64,000 nt of DNA from Oribacterium asaccharolyticum ACB7 (GTDB taxonomy: Bacteria > Bacillota > Clostridia > Lachnospirales > Lachnospiraceae): positions 724,504-788,503 of the forward strand of contig NZ_JH414504.1 of NCBI RefSeq assembly GCF_000238075.1. The letters run 5' to 3'. How positions within the stretch are numbered: position 1 is the first letter of the stretch; every line of letters starts with the position of its first letter. The notes beneath the pieces are model-generated. The model worked only from the letters and a program-made list of their open reading frames with translations. It made no database searches and was not told where the DNA came from. Below are positions 45,495-55,398 of the stretch, one piece after another. Position numbers and translations under genes: made by a program.

Positions 45495-46298
45495 CTAACA
45501 AAGAAAGAACTCTTCTCTAAACTTCTTTAATAATTTTATCTGATGCGAATGAAAGGTCAAAGCATGCGGAGAATCGCTCCAATTTACCGGCTCGGATGAT
45601 AAATCCGATTCCTCCGATAGAGCAGATTGTATCATTTCTTTTCTTATCGTTGTAAAATCCGCCCTTTTCCGGAGCTTTTCCAGTTCCTGTTTAAGATGAC
45701 TAAGCAGACGATCTCCCAGAATCAAAGCCAAATCATTTCGATGCGCCTCTTCATATTCTTCCGTAAAGAAAGGAGAGACCGTTTTGAACGGAAAAATTAA
45801 GGGAAACAAAGGGTTATGGATGCTAAGCATCCCTGTCTTTGTCCCCTTGCCATATATAAACCACTCTTCTAAAAAATCCCCCGTATAATCATAAAAATGA
45901 GCATAAAGCACATCCTTTAGCTTCTGTCTGTCCGAAAACGAGGAATCTTGCAAGAGCAAATACAGTTCAATAAAAAGTTCCAATACACGGCAAACCGCTT
46001 CTTCCTCTTTCTCATACACAAGCCCAAGTGAAAGATAAAGTAAGACGGAAAGAATATCTCCCTCTTCTTTTTTTTGAAGAGCATCCTGTGGAAAAAGATA
46101 ATCCGGGCAATTCTGTAAACATTCCGCTAAGACCCCTCTTAAGCTCTCCTTATTAAAATTCTCTTCCTCTCTTCCCTTTAAAAATTGTAAAAAAAACACA
46201 CTCAAAGAAGCAAAAAAAGCACCGTGCAGAGTGTCCCTATTCACTTCTTCCGGAATTTTCCTTATTCTCTCCCATGAAAGCTCCAGTCTCTCTCCCAT
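45495..46298 (-). CDS. Unknown soluble protein (267 aa)
   Basis: I do not recognise this protein. It is leucine- and acid-rich and predicted largely helical, with no signal peptide, membrane segment or visible catalytic motif. HAFFASLSVFFLQFLKG near residue 25 and YAHFYDYTGDFLEEW near 130 are the most distinctive stretches. The ATG has a GAGGAGG site. It sits 51 bases before the carboxypeptidase gene on the same strand, so a link to cell envelope functions is possible, not shown. Confidence 0.75.
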   Translation of the reverse strand: MGERLELSWERIRKIPEEVNRDTLHGAFFASLSVFFLQFLKGREEENFNKESLRGVLAECLQNCPDYLFPQDALQKKEEGDILSVLLYLSLGLVYEKEEEAVCRVLELFIELYLLLQDSSFSDRQKLKDVLYAHFYDYTGDFLEEWFIYGKGTKTGMLSIHNPLFPLIFPFKTVSPFFTEEYEEAHRNDLALILGDRLLSHLKQELEKLRKRADFTTIRKEMIQSALSEESDLSSEPVNWSDSPHALTFHSHQIKLLKKFREEFFLC

Positions 46299-46364
46299 AG
46301 CCTCCTCATTATAGCAAAATGCATTTTTACAAGCCTTACAAAATCAATAGTTTTTCCGTAAGAT

Positions 46365-46685
46365 TCATCTTCTCATTCCCAAAAAGAGAAAAAAAAGCCA
46401 GACAAAGAGTAACAAAACAGATAAGCCTACCGCTCCATAAAGCCATCTTTTTTCAAGAAACTCTCCTCTCTCAACAGGAAGTGCAAGGCGGAGAGAAAAG
46501 GCGGAAAAATTCACGGATAAAAGGGCCAGTGCCGCAACTGCCGGTCCCGCCTCTCCCTTTTTAAAAAAAGAATAAGCAAGACAAAATAAAAAAAGAAGGA
46601 GAGCCAATCCGGAAAGGATACAAGCCCCCACAGTCCCTCTAGCCAATTTCTTTCGTATGTAGGAATATCTTTTTTCCTTCTCCAA
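46365..46685 (-). CDS. Small membrane protein, DUF6142-like
   Basis: Protein of 106 aa with a basic N-terminus (KEKRYSYIRKKLARG) and three to four hydrophobic segments at about 18-38, 47-66 and 82-103. The layout resembles the DUF6142 family of Lachnospiraceae as I remember it. It starts at TTG behind GGAGGAAAG. The short gaps to vanZ-like and the 267-aa gene suggest a common transcript. Confidence 0.7.
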   Translation of the reverse strand: MEKEKRYSYIRKKLARGTVGACILSGLALLLFLFCLAYSFFKKGEAGPAVAALALLSVNFSAFSLRLALPVERGEFLEKRWLYGAVGLSVLLLFVWLFFLFLGMRR

Positions 46686-46708
46686 ATGCTTTCCTCCCTA
46701 CTCTCTTC

Positions 46709-47191
46709 TTATCTGAGATTCTTTTTTTCTCTTCTCTTACTTCTTCCCAACTGTACAAAGAGAAAGCAAAGATATCCCAATGCGGTCCCTAGCGTATTTA
46801 AAATGATATCATCCACATCACAGCTTCCCGCACGGAAAGCCAGCTGGAAAAATTCTACCGCAAAGGACAGAAGATATCCTGCCATAAGTGTATTGTACCA
46901 ATATTTCCTACATCTCCCCGAAAAGGAAGGCAGTAAGAACCCCAAAGGAACGAAGCCGATGATATTGCCGAAAAGGTTCAAAAGAGCGTTTAACAAACCA
47001 ATCTGTTTCCAATAAAACAGATATCTGTAAATTTCTCGAAAGGGATGCATATTATAACTGATATGATCCCTGTTCATCAATCCTCTTCCATTCAGTTCGG
47101 AAAAGAATAGAATGTAAAACAGGAGAAGGATATACATTGCAAAAAATGCAACGCCAAACCACCTGTTTCTGGTCATTTCTTTAGCACGCAT
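46709..47191 (-). CDS. VanZ-family membrane protein
   Basis: Protein of 160 aa with four hydrophobic segments. NLFGNIIGFVPLGFLLP, SFAVEFFQLAFRAGSCDVDDIILNTLGTALGY (core VEFFQLAFRAGSCDVDDI) is the VanZ-like signature. VanZ gives low-level teicoplanin resistance in enterococci, but chromosomal relatives are common and their role is unclear. I choose the ATG at 47191 with AGGAAG eight bases upstream; a GTG two codons earlier is too close. It starts 12 bases after the 49-aa gene. Confidence 0.88.
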   Translation of the reverse strand: MRAKEMTRNRWFGVAFFAMYILLLFYILFFSELNGRGLMNRDHISYNMHPFREIYRYLFYWKQIGLLNALLNLFGNIIGFVPLGFLLPSFSGRCRKYWYNTLMAGYLLSFAVEFFQLAFRAGSCDVDDIILNTLGTALGYLCFLFVQLGRSKRREKKNLR

Positions 47192-47203
47192 AATCACTAC
47201 TTC

Positions 47204-47353
47204 CTAAAACGTCAAATCTTCTTTCCTTTTTAAGAGAATAGCGCCTTCTACAATAGACAATATCCCGGTGACAAGTCCAATCGTAATCAAAATCACTCCC
47301 ATGGCAATCGATGCCGCTCCCGCATTTCGCATGACCTTATATATTCTTTCCAT
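47204..47353 (-). CDS. Small membrane protein (49 aa)
   Basis: A short gene between the acetyltransferase and VanZ genes. The product begins MERIYKVMRNAGAASIAMGV, has one long hydrophobic segment (about residues 13-38) and ends LLKRKEDLTF. An AGAGGAAAAG ribosome site precedes the ATG, and the start overlaps the acetyltransferase 3' end by 17 bases. I recall very similar 48-50-aa proteins in other Lachnospiraceae. A single-span small membrane protein with unknown partner. Confidence 0.75.
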   Translation of the reverse strand: MERIYKVMRNAGAASIAMGVILITIGLVTGILSIVEGAILLKRKEDLTF

Positions 47354-48065
47354 CTCTTTTCCTCTTTCTTTCCCCCCTATAGTAGGAGAGCAGATCCTTT
47401 ATTTGAAAACCCATCTTGGTATAAAGCCGCATTGCCGCTCTATTTCGGGAGTCCACCTGCAAAATCACCTTTTGATATACTCCGGCCTCTCCCCTGTCCA
47501 GGCAGTCACGAAGAATTTCTTCTCCTTTACCCTGTCCTCTGAATCTATTTTCTACCATAAGCCCGTAAAGGTAAAGCGTTTTTTCGTTATAGGGAGAAAA
47601 AAACACTTCTCCATAAGGATAACCCCGTCGTTCTCCCGGAAAAGCAATCGGTCGTTCCAAAGTTTTTTCCAGAAAATACTCTGTATAGATATAAGGAAAA
47701 TGTAGAAAATGTTCATCCTTCTCTTTACGCATCAGGCGAATCTTCTTACCACGAAAATCATCATAAAGACATTCCATGCACATCGTAAAGAGTCCCTGTC
47801 CTCGCATGGAGGGATGTACAAAAGCCGTACACAGCAAAATGTCCTGTCCTTCTTCCTGCTCTCCGAGTTTATATCCCATCAAAAGAGCAAGATACTCTTC
47901 TTTGATTCCGCTTTCCTTTTTCTCTTCATTTCGAATGCTGTAAAAGAAATCATAGTCCAGACCGCTGTCATAATTGGTTCCGTCTTCTCGATTACAGAGG
48001 AGAATCAGGTCTTGAAAGGCCTGCTTCTCCTCTTCTTCCAATTCCAGCTGAAGCAATACTTCCAT
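47337..48065 (-). CDS. GNAT-family N-acetyltransferase
   Basis: Protein of 242 aa with acetyl-CoA-binding patterns of GNAT enzymes: CTAFVHPSMRGQGLFTMCMECL near residue 80 and LYGLMVENRFRGQGKGEEILRDCL near 170, so there may be two GNAT-like halves. SRNRAAMRLYTKMGFQ near 215 is the usual C-terminal strand-helix. The substrate is unknown. It lies 10 bases after glgP and overlaps the 49-aa gene by 17 bases. Confidence 0.85.
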   Translation of the reverse strand: MEVLLQLELEEEEKQAFQDLILLCNREDGTNYDSGLDYDFFYSIRNEEKKESGIKEEYLALLMGYKLGEQEEGQDILLCTAFVHPSMRGQGLFTMCMECLYDDFRGKKIRLMRKEKDEHFLHFPYIYTEYFLEKTLERPIAFPGERRGYPYGEVFFSPYNEKTLYLYGLMVENRFRGQGKGEEILRDCLDRGEAGVYQKVILQVDSRNRAAMRLYTKMGFQIKDLLSYYRGERKRKRDGKNI

Positions 48066-48075
48066 TCTTTCTTCC

Positions 48076-50529
48076 TTACAGAGTAATTTTATCCAGATGC
48101 CAAATATCTCTTACATATTCTTCTATCGTTCTGTCCGAAGAGAACTTTCCGGCATGGGACGTGTTCAAAATTGCCGCTTTAGCCCACCAGTCCCGATTTT
48201 GGAACTGCTTTACCGCTTCTTCCTGTGCCTTAATGTAAGAACGTAAATCTTTCAGGATGAAGTAGCGGTCAGCTACATCGGATTCCTTGGTGTTTAAGAG
48301 AGAATTATAAAGCGGTCTGAAGAGCTCCGGATCTTCAGGACTATAGAAGCCGTTTACCAGCTGCATCAGGACTCTTCTGATTTCCTGATCATTGTTAAAA
48401 ATATCCATCGGGTTATAGCTTCGATTCTGTTCCAATTGAATCACTTCATCACTGCTCATCCCGAAAATAAAGGCATTTTCCGCACCGACTTCCTTAACAA
48501 TTTCCACATTTGCCCCATCCATTGTCCCAATGGTCAAGGCACCGTTTAACATCAGCTTCATATTGGAGGTTCCGGAAGCTTCCTTCGACGCAGTGGAAAT
48601 CTGCTCGGAGAAATCTGCTGCCGGAATAATCACTTCTGCAGAAGAAACCTTATAGTCCTCTACAAATACTACCTTAATCTTGTCTCTGATAGAAGCATCG
48701 TTGTTAATGACTTCCGCTACATTATTGATTAACTTAATCGTGAGTTTTGCCGTCTTATAGCCTGCAGCCGCCTTCGCTCCGAAGATAAAGGTATGCGGAT
48801 AGAAATCCTTCTCCGGATGATCCTTAATCTGGTTATAAAGGTACATCACATGCAGAATATTCATAAGCTGTCTCTTATACTCATGAAGACGCTTAACCAT
48901 GACATCAAAGATGGAGTCCACATTGAGCTTGATGCCGTTATGCTCAAAGACATAGCGCGCAAGTCTTTCCTTATTATGTCGTTTAATCGCCATAAATTCC
49001 GCTTGTGCCTTTTTATCTTCAGCATAGACTGCAAGTTTCTCAATTTGGGGTAAATCCGTAATCCATTGATCTCCGATTTTATTTGTAACCCACTCGGCAA
49101 GCTCCGGATTCGCATGGAGCAGCCATCTTCTTTGGGTAATTCCGTTGGTCTTATTGGAGAACTTCTCCGGATACATTTCATAGAAATCCTTCAACTCCTG
49201 TTTTTCCAGGATTTCCGTATGTAGCGCTGCCACACCGTTTACCGCATGGCCTCCGATAATGGCAAGATGGGCCATCTTAACCTGACCGTCATAGATAATA
49301 GCCATTTTGGCAATCTTAGCTTCTGCCCGGTCAGGATATTTTCTTCTGACTTCCTCACAAAAACGACGATTGATTTCTTCTACAATCTGGTAAATACGGG
49401 GAAGGAGCTTCGAGAACAGCTCAATCGGCCATTTCTCCAAGGCCTCCGCCATAATGGTATGGTTCGTATAAGCACAGGTCTTGACCGTTATCTCCCAAGC
49501 TTCATCCCAGCTTAACTGATAATCATCCATTAAAACACGCATCAGTTCCGCTACTGCTACCGTGGGATGCGTGTCATTTAACTGGAAGGCAACCTTTTCG
49601 GGCAGGTTCCTGACATCTCCGTTATGTTTTCTGGCGTAATATTCCACTGCGGTCTGAACCGATGCGGAGATAAAGAAATACTGCTGACGAAGTCTCAATT
49701 CCTTCCCGGCATAATGATTGTCGTTCGGGTACAGTACTTCCACGATATTCTTTGCCATATTGGCAGACTCTACCGCTTTTTGATAATTTCCCTTATCAAA
49801 TTCGTCGAGACTGAAGGTTTCTTTCGCATTGGCATCCCAAACCCGAAGAGTGTCCACAATATGGTTATTGTAGCCAACCACAGGCGTATCATAAGGGATG
49901 GCCTCTACGGACTGATAGCCTTTCTGTATAAAACGAAGCCTTCCATCCGCCTCCTGTACGGTTTCTACCCAACCGCCGAAACGCACCTCCTTGGCAAGCT
50001 CGGCTCTGCGGATTTCAAAGGGATTTCCGTCCTTTAACCAGTCATCCGCCACTTCCTTCTGGTAGCCGTCTACAATCTGCTGCTTGAAGAAGCCGTACTT
50101 ATACCGAATTCCGCAACCGCAAGCCCAATAGCCAAGAGTTGCAAGACTGTCTAAAAAGCAGGCAGCCAGTCTTCCGAGACCTCCGTTACCAAGAGCCCAG
50201 TCCGGCTCGGCGTCTTCCAGGGCGGACAAATTCAAACCGAGCTCCTCAAGCACTTCCTTGATTTCTTCATGTGCGGAAAGATTCAGGATATTGTTTCCGA
50301 GTGCTCTTCCCATCAAAAACTCCATGGAAAGATAGTAGACCCTCTTCCGATCTTCCTCTTCCGCACGCTTGGTTGTGAGAATCCAATCATCAATAATTTG
50401 ATTCTGGATTGCTGCCGCTACTGCATGAAAAGCTTCTTTCTCATTTAATTCCGTAAGTTCTCGTCTGAAAAGCTTTCTGGCATTGTTTTCAATTTCCTTT
50501 TTCAACATGGCTTTATCAAACTTTTGCAT
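48076..50529 (-). CDS. glgP: Glycogen/starch/alpha-glucan phosphorylase
   Basis: PLP-dependent phosphorylase of 817 aa releasing glucose-1-phosphate from glycogen or maltodextrin. The N-terminal LSMEFLMGRALGNNILNL, GNGGLGRLAACFLDS and the PLP site EASGTSNMKLMLNGALTIGT (about residue 660) are intact. A strong AAGGAGGG site precedes the ATG. No glycogen synthase genes are visible in the window. It follows ileS by 33 bases. Confidence 0.97.
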   Translation of the reverse strand: MQKFDKAMLKKEIENNARKLFRRELTELNEKEAFHAVAAAIQNQIIDDWILTTKRAEEEDRKRVYYLSMEFLMGRALGNNILNLSAHEEIKEVLEELGLNLSALEDAEPDWALGNGGLGRLAACFLDSLATLGYWACGCGIRYKYGFFKQQIVDGYQKEVADDWLKDGNPFEIRRAELAKEVRFGGWVETVQEADGRLRFIQKGYQSVEAIPYDTPVVGYNNHIVDTLRVWDANAKETFSLDEFDKGNYQKAVESANMAKNIVEVLYPNDNHYAGKELRLRQQYFFISASVQTAVEYYARKHNGDVRNLPEKVAFQLNDTHPTVAVAELMRVLMDDYQLSWDEAWEITVKTCAYTNHTIMAEALEKWPIELFSKLLPRIYQIVEEINRRFCEEVRRKYPDRAEAKIAKMAIIYDGQVKMAHLAIIGGHAVNGVAALHTEILEKQELKDFYEMYPEKFSNKTNGITQRRWLLHANPELAEWVTNKIGDQWITDLPQIEKLAVYAEDKKAQAEFMAIKRHNKERLARYVFEHNGIKLNVDSIFDVMVKRLHEYKRQLMNILHVMYLYNQIKDHPEKDFYPHTFIFGAKAAAGYKTAKLTIKLINNVAEVINNDASIRDKIKVVFVEDYKVSSAEVIIPAADFSEQISTASKEASGTSNMKLMLNGALTIGTMDGANVEIVKEVGAENAFIFGMSSDEVIQLEQNRSYNPMDIFNNDQEIRRVLMQLVNGFYSPEDPELFRPLYNSLLNTKESDVADRYFILKDLRSYIKAQEEAVKQFQNRDWWAKAAILNTSHAGKFSSDRTIEEYVRDIWHLDKITL

Positions 50530-50562
50530 TTTCCCTCCTTAGATTGTCCTCTACTCTTCGAT

Positions 50563-53500
50563 CTATTTTTCTACGGAAAGGCTTAACTCTTCTCCATTGA
50601 TATCCCAGTCCTTTACATAGCCCCTTAATTCCCCGAAACTAAGCGTATCTGCAAGAACAGTCTTGCAAAGCTCCTTCTCAAACTTCTGCATAAGAGAAAT
50701 AAGCTTTTCATTGCCTTTTGCGGAAAGATGAATGCGATCCATAACCTCGAAGCCGGCTTCCTTTCTCATGGTTTGTACCTTGGAAATAATTTCTCTTAAG
50801 AAGCCCTCTTCCTTCAGCTCTTCACTTAAGTTCGTATCCAGTACCACGGTGTACTTTCCGTCTTCTTCCGTGATAAAGCCATCCTTCTTCGTGGACTCAA
50901 TCAATAAATCCTCTCTGGAAAGCTCTACTGCAGTACCGTCCTTAGCTGTAAAGCGGATAGCCCCTTCTTCAAGAGCTTTAATTCCCGTCTTACTGTCCAG
51001 TTCTGTCAGGTAAGTACGGATTTCCTGCAAATGCTTGCCGTACTTCGGTCCTACCGTCTTTAACTGCGGCTTAAAAATATAGGCGGTAAAGTCAGATAAA
51101 TCTTCCTTAAACTCAATGGCCTTTAAGTTCAGCTCTTCCCGCACAATGCTCTCATACTGTTTTTCCAGTGCCTTTCCACCGGAAATATACATTATGGAGA
51201 GCGGCTGACGGTTCTTAACCTGCGCCTTTTCCCTCGCTGCTCTTCCAAGCTTTACAAGAGCCAGCACTTCGTCCATATTTTCCTCCAAATCCTTGATGAT
51301 GTAAGCAGGATTCGAAACAGGATAGGCACAGAGATGTACCGACTTCGGTGCCGATGCATCCACGGAGCAAACAAGGTTACGATAGATGGACTCCGTAATA
51401 AAGGGGACAAGCGGTGCCGCAAGCTTTGCAAAGGTAACAAGTGTTTCATAAAGCGTCATGTAGGCGTTGACCTTATCCTCTTCCATGCCTTTTGCCCAGA
51501 AACGCTCTCTGGAACGTCTTACATACCAGTTGGATAATTCATCACAGAATTCCTCAAGAGCATTGGCCGCCTCCGGAATCTTAAACTGTGCCAAATTGCT
51601 GTCTACCGTGGCAATCAAAGTATTCAACTTACTGAGAAGCCACTTATCCATCGGAGACAGACTCTCATAGTGCAAGCTGTATTTTGTCGGATCAAAATCA
51701 TCAATATTGGCATATAAAACGAAGAAAGCATAGCTGTTCCAAAGGGTGGAAAGGAACTTTCTCTGTCCCTCCACCACGGCTCCGTCATGGAAACGGTTCG
51801 GAAGCCAGGGCGCAGAGTTCGTATAGAAGAACCAGCGAATCGCATCGGCACCGTGCTTCTGTAAAGCCTCCATCGGATCAACCGCATTGCCCTTCGATTT
51901 ACTCATCTTCTGCCCGTTTTCGTCCTGCACATGGCCGAGAACCAGAACATTTTCAAAAGGTGCCTTATGGAAAAGTAAAGTAGACTCCGCAAGTAGGGAA
52001 TAGAACCAACCTCTGGTCTGGTCTACCGCCTCACAAATAAACTGCGCCGGGAACTGGGACTCGAAGAGCTCCTTGTTTTCAAAGGGATAATGGTGCTGCG
52101 CGTAAGGCATGGCACCGCTGTCAAACCAGCAGTCGATGACTTCCGGTACTCTCTTCATCTTCTTTCCGCAGTGCGGGCAGGGAATAGTAAGCATATCCAC
52201 GTAAGGCTTATGCAGTTCAATATGCTCATAGCCTACATAGTCGGAGGAATAGCCCTTATCCCCCTCCGCCTTTAGCTTATTTAAAACTTCCTGATAATTT
52301 TCCGCTCTTTCCCGTAATTCGGAAATCGAGCCGACTGCGTCCTGGTGTCCGCAGCTTTCGCACTCCCAGATATTTAACGGAGTTCCCCAGTAACGGTCAC
52401 GGGAAAGACTCCAGTCCTGTACGTTCTCAATCCAGTCGCCGAATCTTCCCTTTCCGATAGACTCCGGAATCCAGTTTACCGTATTGTTATTGGCTACCAA
52501 TTCGTCTTTTACCGCGGACATCTTGATAAACCAGCTCTCTCTTGCATAGTAAATAAGCGGTGTTCCGCAACGCCAGCAATGCGGATAGCTGTGTGTCATC
52601 TTCGGCGCATCAAAAAGCAGACCTCTCTTATCCAGATCTTTTAAAACCTCCGGATCGGCACTGATTGCGCCTTCCATAACTTCCTTCTCCGTCGGCTTAC
52701 AACGCATACCGAAGAAAGGCGTTTCCTCCGTGAGCTTTCCTTCACTGTCCACGAACTTCACAAGAGCGAGATCGTTCTCTCTTCCGATACGGCCGTCGTC
52801 TTCACCGAAGGCAGGAGCAATATGCACGATACCGGTACCGTCATCTGCACTGACATAGTAGTCGGAAACCACAACGCAGGCTTTCTTATGCTGCTTCTCC
52901 GCTTCCTTCTCCGCACCGGCGTACAGAGGCTCATAGCTAAGGCCAACAAGGTCCTTACCCTTACAGGTTTCCAAAACGGAGTAGGCTTCTTCGCCCTCCT
53001 TCGCAAGGCCGGAAAGCACTGCATCAAGACGTGCTACGGCAAGGATATAGAGATTCCCGTCCGAAGCCTTGACCTTCGCATAGTCAAGATCCGGATGCAC
53101 GCAAAGCGCTACATTGGAAGGAAGGGTCCAAGGCGTAGTTGTCCAAGCGAGGAAATAGCCCTCTTCACCCTTGATTTTGAAGCGAACTACAGCGGAACGC
53201 TCTGTAAGCTCCTTATACCCCTGCGCTACCTCATGGGAGGAAAGCGGGGTTCCGCAACGGGGACAGTAGGGCACAACCTTAAAGCCCTTGTACAAGAGCT
53301 TCTTCTTCCAAATCTCCTTTAAGGCCCACCACTCCGACTCGATAAAGTCGTCATGATAGGTTACATAAGGGTCTTCCATATCTGCCCAGAAGCCTACCTT
53401 GTAGGAGAAATCCTCCCACATGCCCTTGTACTTCCAAACATTTTTCTTACATAAATCAATGAAAGGCGCTACACCGTAAGCCTCAATCTGCTCTTTCCCG

Positions 53501-53808
53501 TTGATGCCGATTTCCTTCTCGATTTCCAACTCTACCGGAAGACCGTGAGTATCCCAACCGGCTTTTCTCGGAACCATATTTCCTTTCATGGCATGGTAAC
53601 GGGGAATCATGTCCTTAAATGCTCTGGTCTCCACATGACCGATATGCGGTTTTCCGTTTGCGGTAGGAGGGCCGTCATAGAAAACATAAGACTGATCGCC
53701 CTTATGCTCCTCAATGGATTTTTTGAAAATATCTTCCCTTTTCCAAAACTCCTCGACTTCCCTCTCTCTTTCCACAAAATTCATATTGGTATCTACTTTT
53801 TTAAACAT
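50563..53808 (-). CDS. ileS: Isoleucine--tRNA ligase
   Basis: Class I synthetase of 1081 aa. It has the HIGH motif in GPPTANGKPHIGHVETRAFKD (core GKPHIGHV, about residue 52), an editing domain (about 190-400), KMSKSKGN (about 600) and a C-terminal anticodon part with the long bacterial/archaeal-type arrangement, which in other bacteria correlates with mupirocin tolerance. CPRC, CESC and CPHC zinc-type pairs are present. The 147-base leader holds two 16-bp direct repeats but no T-box signature. Confidence 0.97.
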   Translation of the reverse strand: MFKKVDTNMNFVEREREVEEFWKREDIFKKSIEEHKGDQSYVFYDGPPTANGKPHIGHVETRAFKDMIPRYHAMKGNMVPRKAGWDTHGLPVELEIEKEIGINGKEQIEAYGVAPFIDLCKKNVWKYKGMWEDFSYKVGFWADMEDPYVTYHDDFIESEWWALKEIWKKKLLYKGFKVVPYCPRCGTPLSSHEVAQGYKELTERSAVVRFKIKGEEGYFLAWTTTPWTLPSNVALCVHPDLDYAKVKASDGNLYILAVARLDAVLSGLAKEGEEAYSVLETCKGKDLVGLSYEPLYAGAEKEAEKQHKKACVVVSDYYVSADDGTGIVHIAPAFGEDDGRIGRENDLALVKFVDSEGKLTEETPFFGMRCKPTEKEVMEGAISADPEVLKDLDKRGLLFDAPKMTHSYPHCWRCGTPLIYYARESWFIKMSAVKDELVANNNTVNWIPESIGKGRFGDWIENVQDWSLSRDRYWGTPLNIWECESCGHQDAVGSISELRERAENYQEVLNKLKAEGDKGYSSDYVGYEHIELHKPYVDMLTIPCPHCGKKMKRVPEVIDCWFDSGAMPYAQHHYPFENKELFESQFPAQFICEAVDQTRGWFYSLLAESTLLFHKAPFENVLVLGHVQDENGQKMSKSKGNAVDPMEALQKHGADAIRWFFYTNSAPWLPNRFHDGAVVEGQRKFLSTLWNSYAFFVLYANIDDFDPTKYSLHYESLSPMDKWLLSKLNTLIATVDSNLAQFKIPEAANALEEFCDELSNWYVRRSRERFWAKGMEEDKVNAYMTLYETLVTFAKLAAPLVPFITESIYRNLVCSVDASAPKSVHLCAYPVSNPAYIIKDLEENMDEVLALVKLGRAAREKAQVKNRQPLSIMYISGGKALEKQYESIVREELNLKAIEFKEDLSDFTAYIFKPQLKTVGPKYGKHLQEIRTYLTELDSKTGIKALEEGAIRFTAKDGTAVELSREDLLIESTKKDGFITEEDGKYTVVLDTNLSEELKEEGFLREIISKVQTMRKEAGFEVMDRIHLSAKGNEKLISLMQKFEKELCKTVLADTLSFGELRGYVKDWDINGEELSLSVEK

Positions 53809-53898
53809 GATTCACTCCTTCATTCAGCATTATCCGTCCTATTATAATAATTCGGGAAAAAGAAAGCAAGAAATCCAAGCGCACAATCCACTGCAGAA

Positions 53899-53930
53899 AA
53901 TACAGCAGTACAGGAATACAGCAGTGTAGG
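53899..53930. repeat. Two tandem 16-bp repeats upstream of ileS
   Basis: AATACAGCAGTACAGG and AATACAGCAGTGTAGG, head to tail, two mismatches, between pncB and ileS. Confidence 0.85.
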
Positions 53931-53955
53931 AAAGATTGGCACTTCTCCGGACTGC

Positions 53956-55398
53956 CTATCTATACTCTTCCAAAAGCTTAATTTTCATCTCGTAGAGCTT
54001 ATCCGATAAATCCACATGGACATTATGCGGATTTTTCAAACGCTTACACTCATCCCAGAGTCTGTCCAGCTCTCTCTTTGCATGCTCGGTAATTTCCTCC
54101 ACGCTCGGACATGTGTAAACAAGCTTTCCGCCTTCAAAAATAGGCTGAAGCAGAGGCTCCATCGTATAGCTTCCGCCTTCCAAGGTACTCTTCTTCCAGG
54201 TTTCCACCGGATCAAAAAGAGTCAGGTCTTCTTCTTCGGAAAATACCTCGTCAGCAAGACAGATATAATCTGCAAAGACCTTTCCGCTCTCCTTCTGCAC
54301 GATACGATAAACCTGCTTATCTCCCGGATTCGTAATCTTCTCGGAATTCTCGGAGAGCTTAATTTTCGGAATCCACTTTCCGTTCTCTCCCATAATCGCC
54401 GCAAGCTTATAGACTCCGCCAAAGCTGGGCTGATTTTCAGAGGTAATGAGCTTTGTTCCGACTCCCCAGGAATTGATTGTTGCTCCTTGCAATTTCAAGG
54501 AGCTGATTAAGTCTTCATCGAGATCATTGGACGCGGAAATCACGGCTTCCGTATATCCCGCCTCATCCAGCATCTTCTTCGCCTTCTTGGAAAGGTAAGC
54601 CAAGTCCCCCGAGTCCATCCGGATTCCGTAGCGCTTTAGTTTGATTCCCTCCGCCTTCAAGGTATCAAAGCAACGAATCGCATTTTTTACACCGCTCTTT
54701 AAGGTGTCATAAGTATCGACCAACAGAATACAACTTTCCGGATAAAGTCTTCCATAGGTGATAAAAGCCTCCAATTCCGTCGGGAAAGACATAATCCAGG
54801 AATGCGCATGCGTTCCCATAACCGGAACGCCGAATTTCTTTCCGGCAAAAACATTGGAAGTGCCTATGCATCCTGCAATAATCGCCGCCCTTGCCCCGTA
54901 AATTCCCGCATCAGGTCCCTGGGCCCTTCGAAGTCCGAATTCCATGACCGAGTCTCCCGCTGCGGCATGTACAACCCGGCTTGCCTTTGTCGCAATAAGG
55001 GACTGGTGATTAATGATATTCAGTAATGCACTTTCTATCAGTTGGGCTTCAATAACCGGTGCAATCACCTTTACAAGAGGTTCTCTCGGAAATACTGCCG
55101 TTCCTTCCGGAATGGCATAAATGTCTCCCGTAAAATGGAATCCTCGAAGGTAGTCAATAAAATCTTCGTCGAAAATCTTCAGGCTTCTTAAATAATCGAT
55201 ATCCTCTTCATTAAAGTTAAGATTTCGAATATATTCCACTACCTGCTCCAGACCACAGCAGATAGAGAAGCCGTTTCCACAAGGATTCTTTCGGTAATAC
55301 ATGTCGAAAATCACCCTATCCTGTGATTTTCCGCTCTTAAAATAACCCTGCATCATCGTCAGTTCATAAAAGTCCGTTAATAAGGTTAAATTTCTCAT
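53956..55398 (-). CDS. pncB: Nicotinate phosphoribosyltransferase
   Basis: NAD salvage enzyme of 480 aa making nicotinate mononucleotide. LTDFYELTMMQGYF at the start, EFGLRRAQGPDAG near residue 150, GTHAHSWIMSF near 195, RMDSGDLAYLSKKA near 260 and SWGVGTKLITS near 310 are diagnostic. Its ATG overlaps the MATE gene stop (ATGA), so the two are coupled. No other NAD genes are nearby. Confidence 0.96.
   Translation of the reverse strand: MRNLTLLTDFYELTMMQGYFKSGKSQDRVIFDMYYRKNPCGNGFSICCGLEQVVEYIRNLNFNEEDIDYLRSLKIFDEDFIDYLRGFHFTGDIYAIPEGTAVFPREPLVKVIAPVIEAQLIESALLNIINHQSLIATKASRVVHAAAGDSVMEFGLRRAQGPDAGIYGARAAIIAGCIGTSNVFAGKKFGVPVMGTHAHSWIMSFPTELEAFITYGRLYPESCILLVDTYDTLKSGVKNAIRCFDTLKAEGIKLKRYGIRMDSGDLAYLSKKAKKMLDEAGYTEAVISASNDLDEDLISSLKLQGATINSWGVGTKLITSENQPSFGGVYKLAAIMGENGKWIPKIKLSENSEKITNPGDKQVYRIVQKESGKVFADYICLADEVFSEEEDLTLFDPVETWKKSTLEGGSYTMEPLLQPIFEGGKLVYTCPSVEEITEHAKRELDRLWDECKRLKNPHNVHVDLSDKLYEMKIKLLEEYR

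Noticed and set aside
53809..53955. T-box riboswitch upstream of ileS
   Set aside because: The gap is only 147 bases and lacks the conserved GGTGGTACCGCG-type bulge and an Ile specifier stem; only a 16-bp tandem repeat is seen.
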